Assembly: GCA_016187935.1 (NCBI GenBank) | Contig: JACPIU010000008.1 | Span: 182,916-246,915, forward strand | Source of the DNA: Bdellovibrio sp. | GTDB lineage: Bacteria > Bdellovibrionota > Bacteriovoracia > Bacteriovoracales > Bacteriovoracaceae | DNA length: 64,000 nucleotides | Direction: 5' to 3' | In this document: piece after piece, positions 27,382 through 37,253 of the stretch | Layout: every line of letters starts with the position of its first letter | Numbering within the stretch: position 1 is the first letter of the stretch | Translations under genes and position numbers: made by a program | The notes under the pieces: model-generated | Databases searched by the model: none | The model's input: the letters and a program-made list of their open reading frames with translations, nothing else | Told to the model about the DNA's origin: nothing

Positions 27382-28800
27382 TCAAAGATGAAACAATCCC
27401 GCCAAAATTCGTTCAGGCGTTGCTGCCTCCAGATCATCTGGAACAACATCACCGGTACTAAAAAATTTTAAAGGAATTTTATTAAAAGCATAGAGCAGGT
27501 TAAAAAGTGCTCCATAGTTTAAACATAAATCAAGATGACCAATAACAATGCCGTCTGTCAGCTTTTGATAGCAATTCAATATTTTTCGGTTATATACTTC
27601 CGAATGGATGGCGGACAAGGAAACAAAGGTTTCGACATTATTAAAAGAACGCTTAACTCCATCTATCAGTTGCTTGACTTCAAAGGATTGACCGGCGGTG
27701 ACTTTAAAATCAATAAAAACATTTTTACCAAGTTCACAATTTTTTCTGCAAAAAGATAGTATCTCGCTTATTGACCTTGCTACCACCGTTTCAATGCCAA
27801 AAATTTTGCAAGAAAAATTCTGATTTTCCTGTTCTTCGGAACCTTGGATAATCTCTCCTTGGTCAGTCTTGCGTATGGGGAAATAACTTACCACAACAGA
27901 ATTCTGGTTAAGTGAAGCTAACTTCCGAATCAGAGTCGTTTGCCCGCATGATGTTTCAGAAACGAAGACAGTTAAATGTGGACCTGATACGTCTTCCTTG
28001 GCAAAATGGGCCGAATCAGTCTTAATAACCGTCATCATTTCCTTGAGTGCGGTTTCAAAAATCAGCTCAGTATTATCCAACGCGATCTCTGGTAACTCAT
28101 ACTGCAATTTAACCAAAAGTTTTTGAATATAAGAGTTATCAATATCAAGGGAACGCAAGGTATTCCTCAACTGATATAAACCTCGTGCCTGGGATTTTTC
28201 TTTTGTTTCAAGATTTTTACTCAAATCGAAAATCTTTCTTTCTAAATCTGCAATCTTATCCAAAGCCGATAAATACAAATCACGTGCTTGAGATGCGCTC
28301 TCTGTCGGCGCTTGATTCATAGATGAAACCGGTCGTTGCGGTTTAGGCGATGCCGCTCGGGTCTGTACGGGAGCCGGAGCTTCTTGCTCAGTCGTAGCAC
28401 TTAAAAACTCATCCAGGCCCCGGCCGGCAGGAACATTGCGCTCATTGTTTTGCACCATTTGCACTTGTTTATTTAAGGCAATATTCCCGTAATCATTCGC
28501 GCTTTTCTTCGGTTGAGTCTGATTGGTAGAATATTGTCCGATCATCTTTTCTATATGTTCTGAATCAGCTTGGTAAAACTTTTCTCTTGCTTCAGGTGTA
28601 ATGGCCCGATCAACATTGGCCTTACGAGAATAGTTACGTTCGGAAATCGCGGCGGTAATTTCAATTTTCTTCTTCTTGAAGGCGCCTTTTAATCCTTTGT
28701 TTGTCACGGTTTTAAGAATGACCGCATCAGGGCCAAGTTCTTTTTTAATTTCTTTCAGTGCTTCTTCAAGAGTTTCGGCCTCGAATTTTCTTACAAACAT
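27382..28800 (-). CDS. flhF: FlhF-like flagellar placement protein with degenerate GTPase motifs
   Basis: 472 residues. The N-terminal B domain starts VRKFEAETLEEALKEIKKELGPDAVILKT, quoted here in part only, and is typical of FlhF. A disordered linker spans about 85-170, an N domain about 170-260 and an SRP-type G domain 270-472. The G-domain end, STGDVVPDDLEAATPERI, is conserved. The nucleotide motifs are not: the P-loop is SETSCGQTT (281-289) with Gln287 where the lysine should be; the DTAGR motif is replaced by DFKVTAGQ (364-371); and TKLDE is replaced by GHLDL (421-425). The protein is therefore probably not a working GTPase. It lies between flhA and flhG. FlhF normally marks the pole for flagellar assembly. 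Confidence 0.88.
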   Translation of the reverse strand: MFVRKFEAETLEEALKEIKKELGPDAVILKTVTNKGLKGAFKKKKIEITAAISERNYSRKANVDRAITPEAREKFYQADSEHIEKMIGQYSTNQTQPKKSANDYGNIALNKQVQMVQNNERNVPAGRGLDEFLSATTEQEAPAPVQTRAASPKPQRPVSSMNQAPTESASQARDLYLSALDKIADLERKIFDLSKNLETKEKSQARGLYQLRNTLRSLDIDNSYIQKLLVKLQYELPEIALDNTELIFETALKEMMTVIKTDSAHFAKEDVSGPHLTVFVSETSCGQTTLIRKLASLNQNSVVVSYFPIRKTDQGEIIQGSEEQENQNFSCKIFGIETVVARSISEILSFCRKNCELGKNVFIDFKVTAGQSFEVKQLIDGVKRSFNNVETFVSLSAIHSEVYNRKILNCYQKLTDGIVIGHLDLCLNYGALFNLLYAFNKIPLKFFSTGDVVPDDLEAATPERILAGLFHL

Positions 28801-28801
28801 G

Positions 28802-30877
28802 TTATAACCTCACTGTCCCAAGTGAACGAATGTGGATTTCCGGACTCAATTCATTGTGACTAACCACAAATAGATTCGGTAAAAACTTTTCTGTCAATTT
28901 TTTAAAATGCTTTCTCACCACTGGCGAACATAGCACCACCATTTTTTCACCATGAGTAGTGGCCTCTTCAATCTTCTCATTCAAGCTGGCCAATACTTTT
29001 TGAGTAATTTTTGGATCGAGAGATACTTGAGGGCCATGATCGGTTTGAATGATATTTGTCGCAACGGCTTCTTCAATGCTTCGATCCAACGTAAACAACG
29101 GGATATCACCCTGATCGCTTTTGATACCCTCGGTGATTGTTCGATAGAGGGCCTGGCGTACCAACTCTCCCAGGGCATCGGCATCTTTTAAAGTCGGACC
29201 GTTCTCCGCTAAAGATTCCAATATACTTCTTAGATCGCGAATAGAAACTCCTTCCCTAAGTAAACCCTGTAATACCCTTAAAACTGTTCCCAATGGCAAA
29301 ATATCCGGAATCAAGTCAGATACTATTTTAGGATAGGTTTCTTTAAAATTGTCGAGAATTCTTACTAATTCTTGTCGGCCGAATAGTTCATGCAAATTGG
29401 TCTTGAGAACCTCGGTTAAATGTGTGGCCGCAATAGTGGACAAGTCAACTACAGTGTATCCATTGTATTGGGCCTCTTCTTTTTGATCTTCGGTAATCCA
29501 AATCGCAGGCAATCCAAATACTGGTTCCTTTGTCTCAATGCCTGGCAATTTTTCCGTTACCGTACCCGGGTCCATGGCCAAGAAATGATCTGTCATCAGC
29601 TCACCTTTGGCCACTGTCACACCCTTAATTTTAAGCACATAACCACCGGGTCTTAATTCTAAATTGTCTTTAATTCTTACGGAGGGAATTATGATTCCCC
29701 AATCGAGAGCGAATTGCTTTCGGATATGGGTAATTCTCTCAAGAAGATCTCCTTTTTGAGCAGAATCCACCAGGTCTACAAGACCATAGCCAACTTCTAA
29801 CTCGATCAACTCGAGATTTAAAAGTGACTCAAGATTATCGGGTGTAGTCTTCTTTTCTTCCACTTCTTTACTTTTTGCTGATTCCGCTTCTTTTTTTATG
29901 TTTCTTTCAATTCTATAAGCACCGAAAGCAAGACCTGCACCAACAAGAATAAAAGGAATTTTTGGTAGACCAGGAATCAGGGCAAAAATGAAAAGAACTC
30001 CGGCCGACATATATATGGCCCGTGGCTGAAATTTAATTTGCTTGGTCATCTGATCGCCGAGAGCACCACTGTTGGCATTGCGAGTGGTTAAAATACCAGC
30101 AGCGGTTGAAATAATCAGACCTGGAATTTGAGAAACCAAACCATCACCAACAGTCAACAAAGTGAAAGTACGGCCTGCATCTACAAATTCCATATTATTT
30201 TGGGCCACACCGATAATAATACCGGCCACGATATTCAATGCCGTAATTAAAAGACCGGCAATGGCATCACCACGAACAAATTTTGAAGCACCATCCATGG
30301 AACCATAAAAATCAGCTTCCTCGGCAATTTCTTTGCGCCGCAGTTTTGCTTCACTCTCGTTAATCAATCCGGCATTTAAATCAGCATCAATGGCCATCTG
30401 CTTACCGGGCATGGCATCCAAGGTAAAACGGGCGGCGACTTCAGCAACACGGCCAGCACCTTTTGTAATAACAACAAAGTTAATAATAACCAAAATGAAA
30501 AAAATCACAATTCCAACAAAGTAATTTCCTTCCACAACAAATTCGCCAAAAGCGCGGATAATTTCACCTGCTGCATGAGTACCATCGGTTCCACCTCTTA
30601 AAAGGATGACCCGAGTCGACGCTACGTTAATTGAGAGGCGAAACAAAGTAATCATCAAAAGGATAGAAGGGAAAGTGGAGAAATCCAGCGGCCTTTTACT
30701 GTATACGGACATCAACAAAATAATGATTGATGACGACAGCGTAAAAGCAATCAGCAAATCCAGCAATAATGCCGGCATTGGAACAACCATGACGGCCAAA
30801 ACAAGCAGCAACCCGATAGCTATGGCCAGCTCTGAGTTTTTTGATAGGTCACGAAAACGATTTAGCACAGTATCCAT
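28802..30877 (-). CDS. flhA: Flagellar type III export gate protein FlhA
   Basis: 691 residues. Eight TM segments lie in the first 330 residues, with the FHIPEP-family signature around RFTLDAMPGKQMAIDADLNA. A large cytoplasmic domain for chaperone-substrate docking follows. Length and domain order are normal. FlhA forms the nonameric ring of the export gate. It starts seven bases after flhB and ends one base before flhF. Confidence 0.95.
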   Translation of the reverse strand: MDTVLNRFRDLSKNSELAIAIGLLLVLAVMVVPMPALLLDLLIAFTLSSSIIILLMSVYSKRPLDFSTFPSILLMITLFRLSINVASTRVILLRGGTDGTHAAGEIIRAFGEFVVEGNYFVGIVIFFILVIINFVVITKGAGRVAEVAARFTLDAMPGKQMAIDADLNAGLINESEAKLRRKEIAEEADFYGSMDGASKFVRGDAIAGLLITALNIVAGIIIGVAQNNMEFVDAGRTFTLLTVGDGLVSQIPGLIISTAAGILTTRNANSGALGDQMTKQIKFQPRAIYMSAGVLFIFALIPGLPKIPFILVGAGLAFGAYRIERNIKKEAESAKSKEVEEKKTTPDNLESLLNLELIELEVGYGLVDLVDSAQKGDLLERITHIRKQFALDWGIIIPSVRIKDNLELRPGGYVLKIKGVTVAKGELMTDHFLAMDPGTVTEKLPGIETKEPVFGLPAIWITEDQKEEAQYNGYTVVDLSTIAATHLTEVLKTNLHELFGRQELVRILDNFKETYPKIVSDLIPDILPLGTVLRVLQGLLREGVSIRDLRSILESLAENGPTLKDADALGELVRQALYRTITEGIKSDQGDIPLFTLDRSIEEAVATNIIQTDHGPQVSLDPKITQKVLASLNEKIEEATTHGEKMVVLCSPVVRKHFKKLTEKFLPNLFVVSHNELSPEIHIRSLGTVRL

Positions 30878-30884
30878 TTTCTAA

Positions 30885-31967
30885 TTACCCTACGGCCTTC
30901 TTTTTTCGTTTCAATTTATAAACAAACGCCAAAACCTCTGCCACCGCCTTATAAAGTGAACGCGGGATGGTCTCTCCTATTTTAACCGTTTTGTACAAAG
31001 TCCTCGCCAGAGCAATATTTTCTACTATCGGAATTCCATGACTTGACGCAATCTCCCTAATTTTAAATGCCAAATGATCCGGCCCTTTTGCCAACATAAT
31101 TGGGGAAATCATGGTTTCGGGATCATATTTCAAGGCCACGCTGATATGGGTGGGATTGGTAACAATGACATCGGCCTTGGGTACATCGGACATCATCCGC
31201 TTCTGCGCCATTTGCCGCTGAATGGTTTTAATTCTTTGCTTTATTTCAGGCGATCCTTCTTGTTCCTTGTGTTCCCGCTTGGCCTCTTCTTTGGTCAACA
31301 TGAGTTTCTTCCTATAACTCATTTTTTGATAGATGAGGTCGAGGCCTCCAAGCGCCAGGAGGCCGAAAATGATGGCAAAGGCCACCTTAAAAATCAAACT
31401 CTTTGCCACCAAGAACGACTCCAGCAGATCAATATGGAGATGGCCTGTCACCTTATAAAATTCATCTTTGAGTAAGACATAAGAAATTGAAAAGATAATA
31501 ATGAATTTAAAAATAGCTTTAAGCGCCTCGACTAATGACCGCACACTTAACAATTTTTTGAACCCACTCAGCGGATTGATACGTTCCAATTTCAAAGTCA
31601 GTACATCTGGTGCGAACAATACCCCCACCTGGATAATATTAGACAGAATGGTTAAGGCGAAGGCCGTAACACAAACAGGAGCGGCACATTTCACCAATAA
31701 CATAGCTGACCTTGAGACCAGAATTTTCCTTCCTTCCTCGGCCATGGCAATTTCGACATTCAAAGAAAAAAGCCATTCAAAAAAATAGGTGAATTCTTCG
31801 TACATGTACACAAGACTTAAAGAAAGTGCCAGGATAGTACCTCCAAGGACCAAGGCGGAAGTCAATTCACGCGAGGAAGCAACCTCACCCCGCTGGCGGA
31901 ACTGTTCCAACCTATGCGCCGAAGGCTCTTCGGTTTTATCGGCATTGCTATCAAAATCTTCTGCCAT
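30885..31967 (-). CDS. flhB: Flagellar export switch protein FlhB
   Basis: 360 residues: four TM segments (about 35-205) and a cytoplasmic domain. The autocleavage motif NPTH is intact at residues 271-274, so substrate-specificity switching should be normal. The N-terminal DKTEEPSAHRLEQ motif is typical. It lies between fliR and flhA in the operon. Confidence 0.95.
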   Translation of the reverse strand: MAEDFDSNADKTEEPSAHRLEQFRQRGEVASSRELTSALVLGGTILALSLSLVYMYEEFTYFFEWLFSLNVEIAMAEEGRKILVSRSAMLLVKCAAPVCVTAFALTILSNIIQVGVLFAPDVLTLKLERINPLSGFKKLLSVRSLVEALKAIFKFIIIFSISYVLLKDEFYKVTGHLHIDLLESFLVAKSLIFKVAFAIIFGLLALGGLDLIYQKMSYRKKLMLTKEEAKREHKEQEGSPEIKQRIKTIQRQMAQKRMMSDVPKADVIVTNPTHISVALKYDPETMISPIMLAKGPDHLAFKIREIASSHGIPIVENIALARTLYKTVKIGETIPRSLYKAVAEVLAFVYKLKRKKKAVG

Positions 31968-31990
31968 CTACTTACTTCCTCTTGGCGCGC

Positions 31991-32770
31991 CTAACTTACA
32001 AGTTTGAACCAAGTTCCCAGGAAATCGGTATATAACTTAAAACCCACGTTAAAAAATTCATGGGAAGTATTGATGATGACCAACAATCCCAAGGCTATAT
32101 TTATAATGAAGCTGACAATTAAAATATTTAGCTGGGGTACGGATCGCGCAATAATCCCCATAACAACGACCGTGACTAAATTCGTAATCAGGATTGGCGT
32201 TGCCAAAAACAGCGAAGCAGCAAAAAGAGATTTAAAAACATTGAGCAAAATTTCCGGGTTTTTTGGCAAAGAAAAAAATGTGCTGAGATTAATAGTAAAA
32301 AAAGAAGTATAAATTCCTTTAAAAATCGGGAGAAGTGCCCCTGAAGTTAAAATCATTATCAGAATGGTCCAAGAAATCATCTTTTCCAACGGACCGGTTT
32401 GACCTCCCATATTTGGATCAAAATACCTAACGGCACCAAAGCCAATTTGTTGAGACATCAAAGTGCCCGCTGAATTAAAAATGGTCAAAAAAGTATTTGC
32501 CAAGAACCCCAAGGCCAAACCAATGAGTGCCTCCCCCATGGTTAAAAAAACTAAATTATTAACTCCAAAATGCTGAACATCGGCCAAAACCGGACTTTGA
32601 ACATTGGCAAAAAAACAATAGGCAACGATGAGTGAAAACAAAACCTTCAAGACGGTAGGAACCGAAGTATCATCAAAAAGTGGCATCTGCAGCAGCACTG
32701 TACTCCACCTGATGAAGCATAGCCAAAAGGCGACGAGAAGTTCTAGATCAACGATTTGAAAATTAATCAT
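31991..32770 (-). CDS. fliR: Flagellar export protein FliR
   Basis: 259 residues, almost entirely hydrophobic, with about six membrane helices. It has the FliR-type central segment GEALIGLALGFLANTFLTIF. FliR forms the export gate core with FliP and FliQ. It follows fliQ by nine bases. Confidence 0.92.
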   Translation of the reverse strand: MINFQIVDLELLVAFWLCFIRWSTVLLQMPLFDDTSVPTVLKVLFSLIVAYCFFANVQSPVLADVQHFGVNNLVFLTMGEALIGLALGFLANTFLTIFNSAGTLMSQQIGFGAVRYFDPNMGGQTGPLEKMISWTILIMILTSGALLPIFKGIYTSFFTINLSTFFSLPKNPEILLNVFKSLFAASLFLATPILITNLVTVVVMGIIARSVPQLNILIVSFIINIALGLLVIINTSHEFFNVGFKLYTDFLGTWFKLVS

Positions 32771-32779
32771 GACCTTTTA

Positions 32780-33055
32780 TCACCTGCCCTGAATAAAGTT
32801 AGGGATATTTGTTATGAGATCATGAGTATAAGAAGTCAGAGTATCACTCATCCAAGGGCCAAAAATCACGATGGCCCCACCGACAATTAAAATTTTGGGA
32901 ATAAAGGCCAATGCTTGTTCATTGATTTGCGTAACAGCTTGGAAAAGTGATACAAGCACACCGGTAAGAAGTGCTCCAAGCAACATCGGCGCGGCCACCA
33001 ATAACCCGATTTTCATTCCTTGGTTCGTAATTTCGATAACATTATCAAAATCCAT
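32780..33055 (-). CDS. fliQ: Flagellar export protein FliQ
   Basis: 91 residues with two TM helices, and the FliQ pattern LLVAAPMLLGALLTGVLVSL with FQAVTQINEQALAFIPKI. Four or more copies wrap the FliP/FliR core. It lies between fliP and fliR with eight- to nine-base gaps. Confidence 0.93.
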   Translation of the reverse strand: MDFDNVIEITNQGMKIGLLVAAPMLLGALLTGVLVSLFQAVTQINEQALAFIPKILIVGGAIVIFGPWMSDTLTSYTHDLITNIPNFIQGR

Positions 33056-33063
33056 AAATAATC

Positions 33064-33801
33064 TCAGATGTTAAAGGAACGTAAAATTGCACCAGTGACC
33101 AATTGCCAACCATCGACTAAAACAAACAAAAGCAGCTTGAACGGAAAGGAAACGATGACAGGAGGTAACATCATCATACCCATTGCCATGAGGACTGATG
33201 CCACGACCATGTCCAAAATTAAAAAAGGAATGTAGAGCAGAAAGCCCATTTGAAAGGAAGTCTTGAGTTCGGAAATGATAAAGGCAGGAACAAGAAAATG
33301 GATTGGGACTTCATCAACTGTCTTGGGAGCTGCAGTTCCCGTAATATCATAGAAAAGGGCTATGTCACTTTTACGTACTTGCTTGCTCATGAACTGTCTT
33401 AGAGAAAATTCAATTTCGTTAATGGCAACTGTGCTGGTAATTTTCTTGTCCAAATACGGGGAGAGAGCATTGTCATAAATATAAACGCCTGTATCGCGCA
33501 TGACAAAGACCGACAGAAAAATGGCCAGTCCCACCAGCAGTTGATTGGGAGGCATATTTTGAGTACCTAAGGCCTGCCGGGTAAATGCCAGAACAACAAT
33601 GATGCGGGTAAAGCATGTGCAGAGAATTAAAATGGCAGGGGCCAAAGTCAAAACGGTGAAGAGCGCCATCAATTGCATGGTATCGACCAGATCAGCGCCA
33701 TTTCCCATACTGATACTTACGCCCGGTAATTTAACCTGGCTTTGCGGCCAGGCAGCACCACTCATGAGGAGTAGAAAGATACTGGCAAAATAGCGTTTCA
33801 T
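33064..33801 (-). CDS. fliP: Flagellar export protein FliP
   Basis: 245 residues: a cleavable signal peptide (1-19) followed by four TM segments. FTRIIVVLAFTRQALGTQNMPPNQ and DMVVASVLMAMGMMMLPP are FliP signatures (read as separate segments). The five FliP subunits build the export channel. The start overlaps the fliO stop by four bases, and GAGGT precedes it. Confidence 0.95.
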   Translation of the reverse strand: MKRYFASIFLLLMSGAAWPQSQVKLPGVSISMGNGADLVDTMQLMALFTVLTLAPAILILCTCFTRIIVVLAFTRQALGTQNMPPNQLLVGLAIFLSVFVMRDTGVYIYDNALSPYLDKKITSTVAINEIEFSLRQFMSKQVRKSDIALFYDITGTAAPKTVDEVPIHFLVPAFIISELKTSFQMGFLLYIPFLILDMVVASVLMAMGMMMLPPVIVSFPFKLLLFVLVDGWQLVTGAILRSFNI

Positions 33802-34994
33802 TGAAAAGACCTCAATGATTTGACTTTGCTTTTGATTTTGTCCGATATTTTTACCTCATCAATCACAGGTTTCTCATTTAAGAAAGTTGCCAGACTTCCT
33901 GGACCGGAACAATGCTTTGCTCCTGTTTCGCCTTTCGGGGCACTGCCAATTAATGCCGCCAAATTTTCCTTTTCGGTAGTTGCAGCAGCAATATTGGCGG
34001 CGGCAATCGCATTATCTTTCTGAACATCTTTGATTCTAAAATTTTGTTCTCTCTTGGCGCTATCATTCAATGTCGTGTCAAAATTATCACCTGTGGTTTC
34101 TCGCTCCTCATTTTTGATTAAAGTTGGAACATTTTGTATTTCTGAAATCAAATTAATGCCGTTATCGGTATTGGCCAAAAGAAAAACCTGGGTATGTGCC
34201 TTGATCAAGACAAGCGATTTCTTCGGTGCCAAATGAGTGGTGCTGAGGACAACAACGCCCTCTTTGGTGGTCAAGAGACCAAGTCTCCCTTTGCCTAAAA
34301 CCCCACGCTTAAACACGGTTACTATTGCATAAAACAAGAGCAGAACAAGGGCCAAAAAGGCGGAAAATTTCAAAATGTATTTACCCAAGGTAAATTTTGA
34401 TGCCGCACGAGCATTGCCTGAGGCAAAACTTTTAACACTGTCAGCGATTTTAGCGGTTGCACCCACAGTATCTTTTTCGCTTTTCGTTGATGTTTTACCC
34501 GATAGTTTCTCCAGGTATTGTTCATCAAATTTCTCAGCACTGGCCGCGGTAGTCGGAGTGACAATTTTATCGGCACGAGACTTGCTCTCCATATTCATTG
34601 TTATTGTCATCTCTTTGGCCTGCTCACCCACTTTCACTTCTTGCTCGAAGTTAGCTGGCAGATCCGTAGGGAAGATAGCGCGGACTCGCACTTCATCTTT
34701 ATTGTACTGATATGCTAATAATTGTATATTCGTTCCTCCGACCGTGATTTGCTTTTCAATCCTTGGCCAGATGATGACATCTTTCAAAGTGAATTGAAGA
34801 ATCTTTCCGCGGGCCAGAATTTCTGGAGCATTTGCAGGTCTCTGATTAAAAGTGAAATGAATGTTGGTTCTTTCACTATCTTGAGTAAATTTAATTCCTT
34901 CAATCTTAGTGCGGATAAATGCATTCCCGCTGGATATACTAAGAAGGAAAACACTCAAAATCATCAATGTTTTCAGCCGCAAACCCTTCAGCAT
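33798..34994 (-). CDS. fliO: FliO-like protein with long periplasmic N-terminal domain
   Basis: 398 residues, far longer than usual FliO (about 120). It has a signal peptide (about 1-25) and a beta-rich AMIN-like domain (about 27-130, with IEGIKFTQDSERTNIHFTF). A linker rich in Thr, Ala and Lys follows, then one TM (about 205-225) and the FliO cytoplasmic domain, with KKSLVLIKAHTQVFLLAN. A charged C-terminal tail of about 100 residues ends the protein. FliO assists FliP complex assembly. Position between fliN and fliP supports the call. The AMIN-like part suggests peptidoglycan or envelope binding, which is inference. Confidence 0.8.
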   Translation of the reverse strand: MLKGLRLKTLMILSVFLLSISSGNAFIRTKIEGIKFTQDSERTNIHFTFNQRPANAPEILARGKILQFTLKDVIIWPRIEKQITVGGTNIQLLAYQYNKDEVRVRAIFPTDLPANFEQEVKVGEQAKEMTITMNMESKSRADKIVTPTTAASAEKFDEQYLEKLSGKTSTKSEKDTVGATAKIADSVKSFASGNARAASKFTLGKYILKFSAFLALVLLLFYAIVTVFKRGVLGKGRLGLLTTKEGVVVLSTTHLAPKKSLVLIKAHTQVFLLANTDNGINLISEIQNVPTLIKNEERETTGDNFDTTLNDSAKREQNFRIKDVQKDNAIAAANIAAATTEKENLAALIGSAPKGETGAKHCSGPGSLATFLNEKPVIDEVKISDKIKSKVKSLRSFQ

Positions 34995-35006
34995 ATGGCC
35001 CCCTCT

Positions 35007-35399
35007 CTATCTTAATTTTTCAATGCGCTCGATAGGACTAATGACATCAACAAGACGAATGCCAAATTTTTCGTTCACCACAACTACTTCACCTTTTGCG
35101 ACCAACTTTCCGTTGACCAGAATTTCCAATGGTTCCCCGGCAAGTTTATCTAATTCCAAAACTGATCCTTGCCCGAGTTGCAGTAAATCCTTCACCATAA
35201 CCGAGGTACGCCCAAGTTCCACGGTTACCTTGAGAGGAATATCGAGGATAAAATCTAAATTCTGAACCTTGAGCTTATTGAGAGCGTCATCACCGATGCG
35301 CATTTGATCAGCAAGCTTTTTAACTTCATAAATATCAACATCCTCAATGGACTTGTATTTACTCTTGCCTTCTCCAGTATTCGTCGTCTGATCAGTCAT
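35007..35399 (-). CDS. fliN: Flagellar motor switch protein FliN
   Basis: 130 residues from the ATG at 35399, which has GAGGAGGAA upstream; the longer frame to 35426 lacks such a site. The SpoA (surface presentation) domain contains [20 protein letters not shown] and the conserved [19 protein letters not shown]. FliN sits at the base of the C-ring. It follows fliM by about 55 bases. Confidence 0.94.
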   Translation of the reverse strand: MTDQTTNTGEGKSKYKSIEDVDIYEVKKLADQMRIGDDALNKLKVQNLDFILDIPLKVTVELGRTSVMVKDLLQLGQGSVLELDKLAGEPLEILVNGKLVAKGEVVVVNEKFGIRLVDVISPIERIEKLR

Positions 35400-35453
35400 G
35401 GAAGATTCCTCCTCACCGGCGAACAAGCCGGCATTCCGTACATCCTATACATT

Positions 35454-36449
35454 TCAATTTTTCCCGATCACCCTCGTGACTTGAATGGCACGATTTCCTT
35501 TGTATGTTCCAATAAGACATTTCACTTTCTCAACTCCTTCAACGGCGACACTAACTTCGCCCGAGGCTTCTTGTTGGAGAGGAATAATGTCTCCCTTTTC
35601 AAGCGTAATCAAATCACCAACAGTCATTTCGGCTTCACCAAGACTCACAACTAATGTGGCGCTTGTCTGCTTGAGATGTTTATTCATGGCCTGCGTCCAA
35701 ATGCTATCCGCCATGTCATTATCAGTTTGGAAACTAGAACTCAGTTTGTGTTTAATCGGTTCAATGGTGGAGTAGGGAACCACAATCATGATAGTTCCAG
35801 AGGCAGATTCGAATTCCACTTCCAGAGTGGTGGCGATAATAACGTCGGAAGGTGGTACCACTCCCACGAACTGTGGGTTTATTTCGGTTCTGATGTATTG
35901 GGCATCAATGCGATGGACTGGTGCCCATGCTTCTTCCAAATCGCTAATCGCCATTTCCATCACTTTCTTCATGAAAGACAATTCGATTTGTGTAAATTCT
36001 TTTCCTTCAATCTTAGTGAAAGGGCGATCTGTTCCACCGAAATACGAATCAATAATGGCATATGAGAGCTTCGACTCAAATACCAAGAGGACAGGTCCGC
36101 GCAATTCGTTGAACCTCATGATACACATACATGAAGGTATAGGAAGAGTGTTAACAAATTCGCCAAACTTCAGAAGATCAGTTGAAATCATTGAAATGGA
36201 AGAGATTTTCCTCAGAGAATTGGATAGCGATACTCGAAACTGACGGATAAATCTTTCATAGATAATTTCCAAAATTGGCATTCGACCCCGAATAACCCTG
36301 TCTTGATTAGTGAGGTCATAAGTTTGTATATTTTCGTCTTCGTCACTCGTGGTGTCCAAACCACCATTTTCATCTATACTGACCGATGATTCATCATTAA
36401 CGGCATTTAAAAGTGCATCTACTTCTTCTTGACTTAGAACTTGGGCCAT
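35454..36449 (-). CDS. fliM: Flagellar motor switch protein FliM
   Basis: 331 residues. The N-terminal EVDALLNAV helix is the CheY-binding region (LSQEEVDALL). The central CheC-like domain includes the GGTDRPFTKIEGKEFTQIE segment, and a C-terminal SpoA domain follows. AGGAGGGG precedes the ATG. FliM couples chemotaxis signalling to rotor direction. Confidence 0.95.
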   Translation of the reverse strand: MAQVLSQEEVDALLNAVNDESSVSIDENGGLDTTSDEDENIQTYDLTNQDRVIRGRMPILEIIYERFIRQFRVSLSNSLRKISSISMISTDLLKFGEFVNTLPIPSCMCIMRFNELRGPVLLVFESKLSYAIIDSYFGGTDRPFTKIEGKEFTQIELSFMKKVMEMAISDLEEAWAPVHRIDAQYIRTEINPQFVGVVPPSDVIIATTLEVEFESASGTIMIVVPYSTIEPIKHKLSSSFQTDNDMADSIWTQAMNKHLKQTSATLVVSLGEAEMTVGDLITLEKGDIIPLQQEASGEVSVAVEGVEKVKCLIGTYKGNRAIQVTRVIGKN

Positions 36450-36514
36450 ACCCTTTCCCCTCCTGGGACAGAATCTGGAATTAGATCAACTCTCTAGGTC
36501 TTCAAAAAAACATC

Positions 36515-37114
36515 CTAATTAATTTGAAAACCCACATAATAAACATCGATGACCATGCTATCGACCAAAAAATTATTAATGGCCGATTTAATCTCCTCTT
36601 TTAAAAACTCTTTCCCCTCGGCATTTAATAGATCATTGGGTCTTTTGGAGTTTAAAATACTAATAATCGAATCTCTAATCTGTGGTTGACGTGCCTTGAA
36701 CTCCTCTTCGCTGGAACTCTTCTTAAATTTGAGCACGGTATTTAAGCGCACATACCTGCGCGGCCCATCTGTTTGGGCCAAGTTGGCAGTGAATGGCTCT
36801 AAGGGAAAAAGCAAACCATCTTCTTCTTTGGCCTTGCCGGTGACTTCATTTTGAGTATTTTTTTCTTCACTCTGCAATTGGGCCTGCATCTCGGTTCTAA
36901 CAACATCTTTAATATCTGGCTCAGATGCCTTTTTTGTATGAGCTGCCCATTGCATACTTGCAATTAAACCTGTTACCACCGTATTTAAAATAACAAGCAC
37001 CAGCAAAAGTGGATTTTTACCGCCTGCACCCGCGACATCCCTTTTCTCCTGGAAATCTTCTTTTTTGACGGCGTCCTTGGAATCTTCAGATTTTTCTTTG
37101 TTAGCTTCGGCCAT
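36515..37114 (-). CDS. fliL: Flagellar basal-body associated protein FliL
   Basis: 199 residues: a cytoplasmic charged tail, one TM (about 33-54), a linker and the periplasmic FliL domain, with LEPFTANLAQTDGPRRYVRL and a C-terminal VYYVGFQIN. FliL supports stators around the rotor. It is the first gene of the fliL-to-fliA operon and is read from the promoter at 37182-37211. Confidence 0.9.
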   Translation of the reverse strand: MAEANKEKSEDSKDAVKKEDFQEKRDVAGAGGKNPLLLVLVILNTVVTGLIASMQWAAHTKKASEPDIKDVVRTEMQAQLQSEEKNTQNEVTGKAKEEDGLLFPLEPFTANLAQTDGPRRYVRLNTVLKFKKSSSEEEFKARQPQIRDSIISILNSKRPNDLLNAEGKEFLKEEIKSAINNFLVDSMVIDVYYVGFQIN

Positions 37115-37181
37115 ATGCCCCTTCCATGGAGTTTAGGACCTAGAGCAAAATTTGCTCCTTAAATTAATGGCCCTGTCAAAA

Positions 37182-37211
37182 AGTATACAGGTAGGTCTCA
37201 ATACCTATCAA
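37182..37211 (-). promoter_or_regulatory. Probable promoter of the flagellar operon
   Basis: On the minus strand, TTGATA (37206-37211) and TATACT (37182-37187) are 18 bases apart and lie about 70 bases upstream of the fliL ATG. Between the two boxes lies an AGGTA/TACCT inverted repeat, so a regulator could bind there. No sigma-54 or sigma-28 consensus is visible in this gap. Confidence 0.5.
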
Positions 37212-37253
37212 GGGGGATACTTTTGATATGGAATTTTTTACCCTTATGTATCC

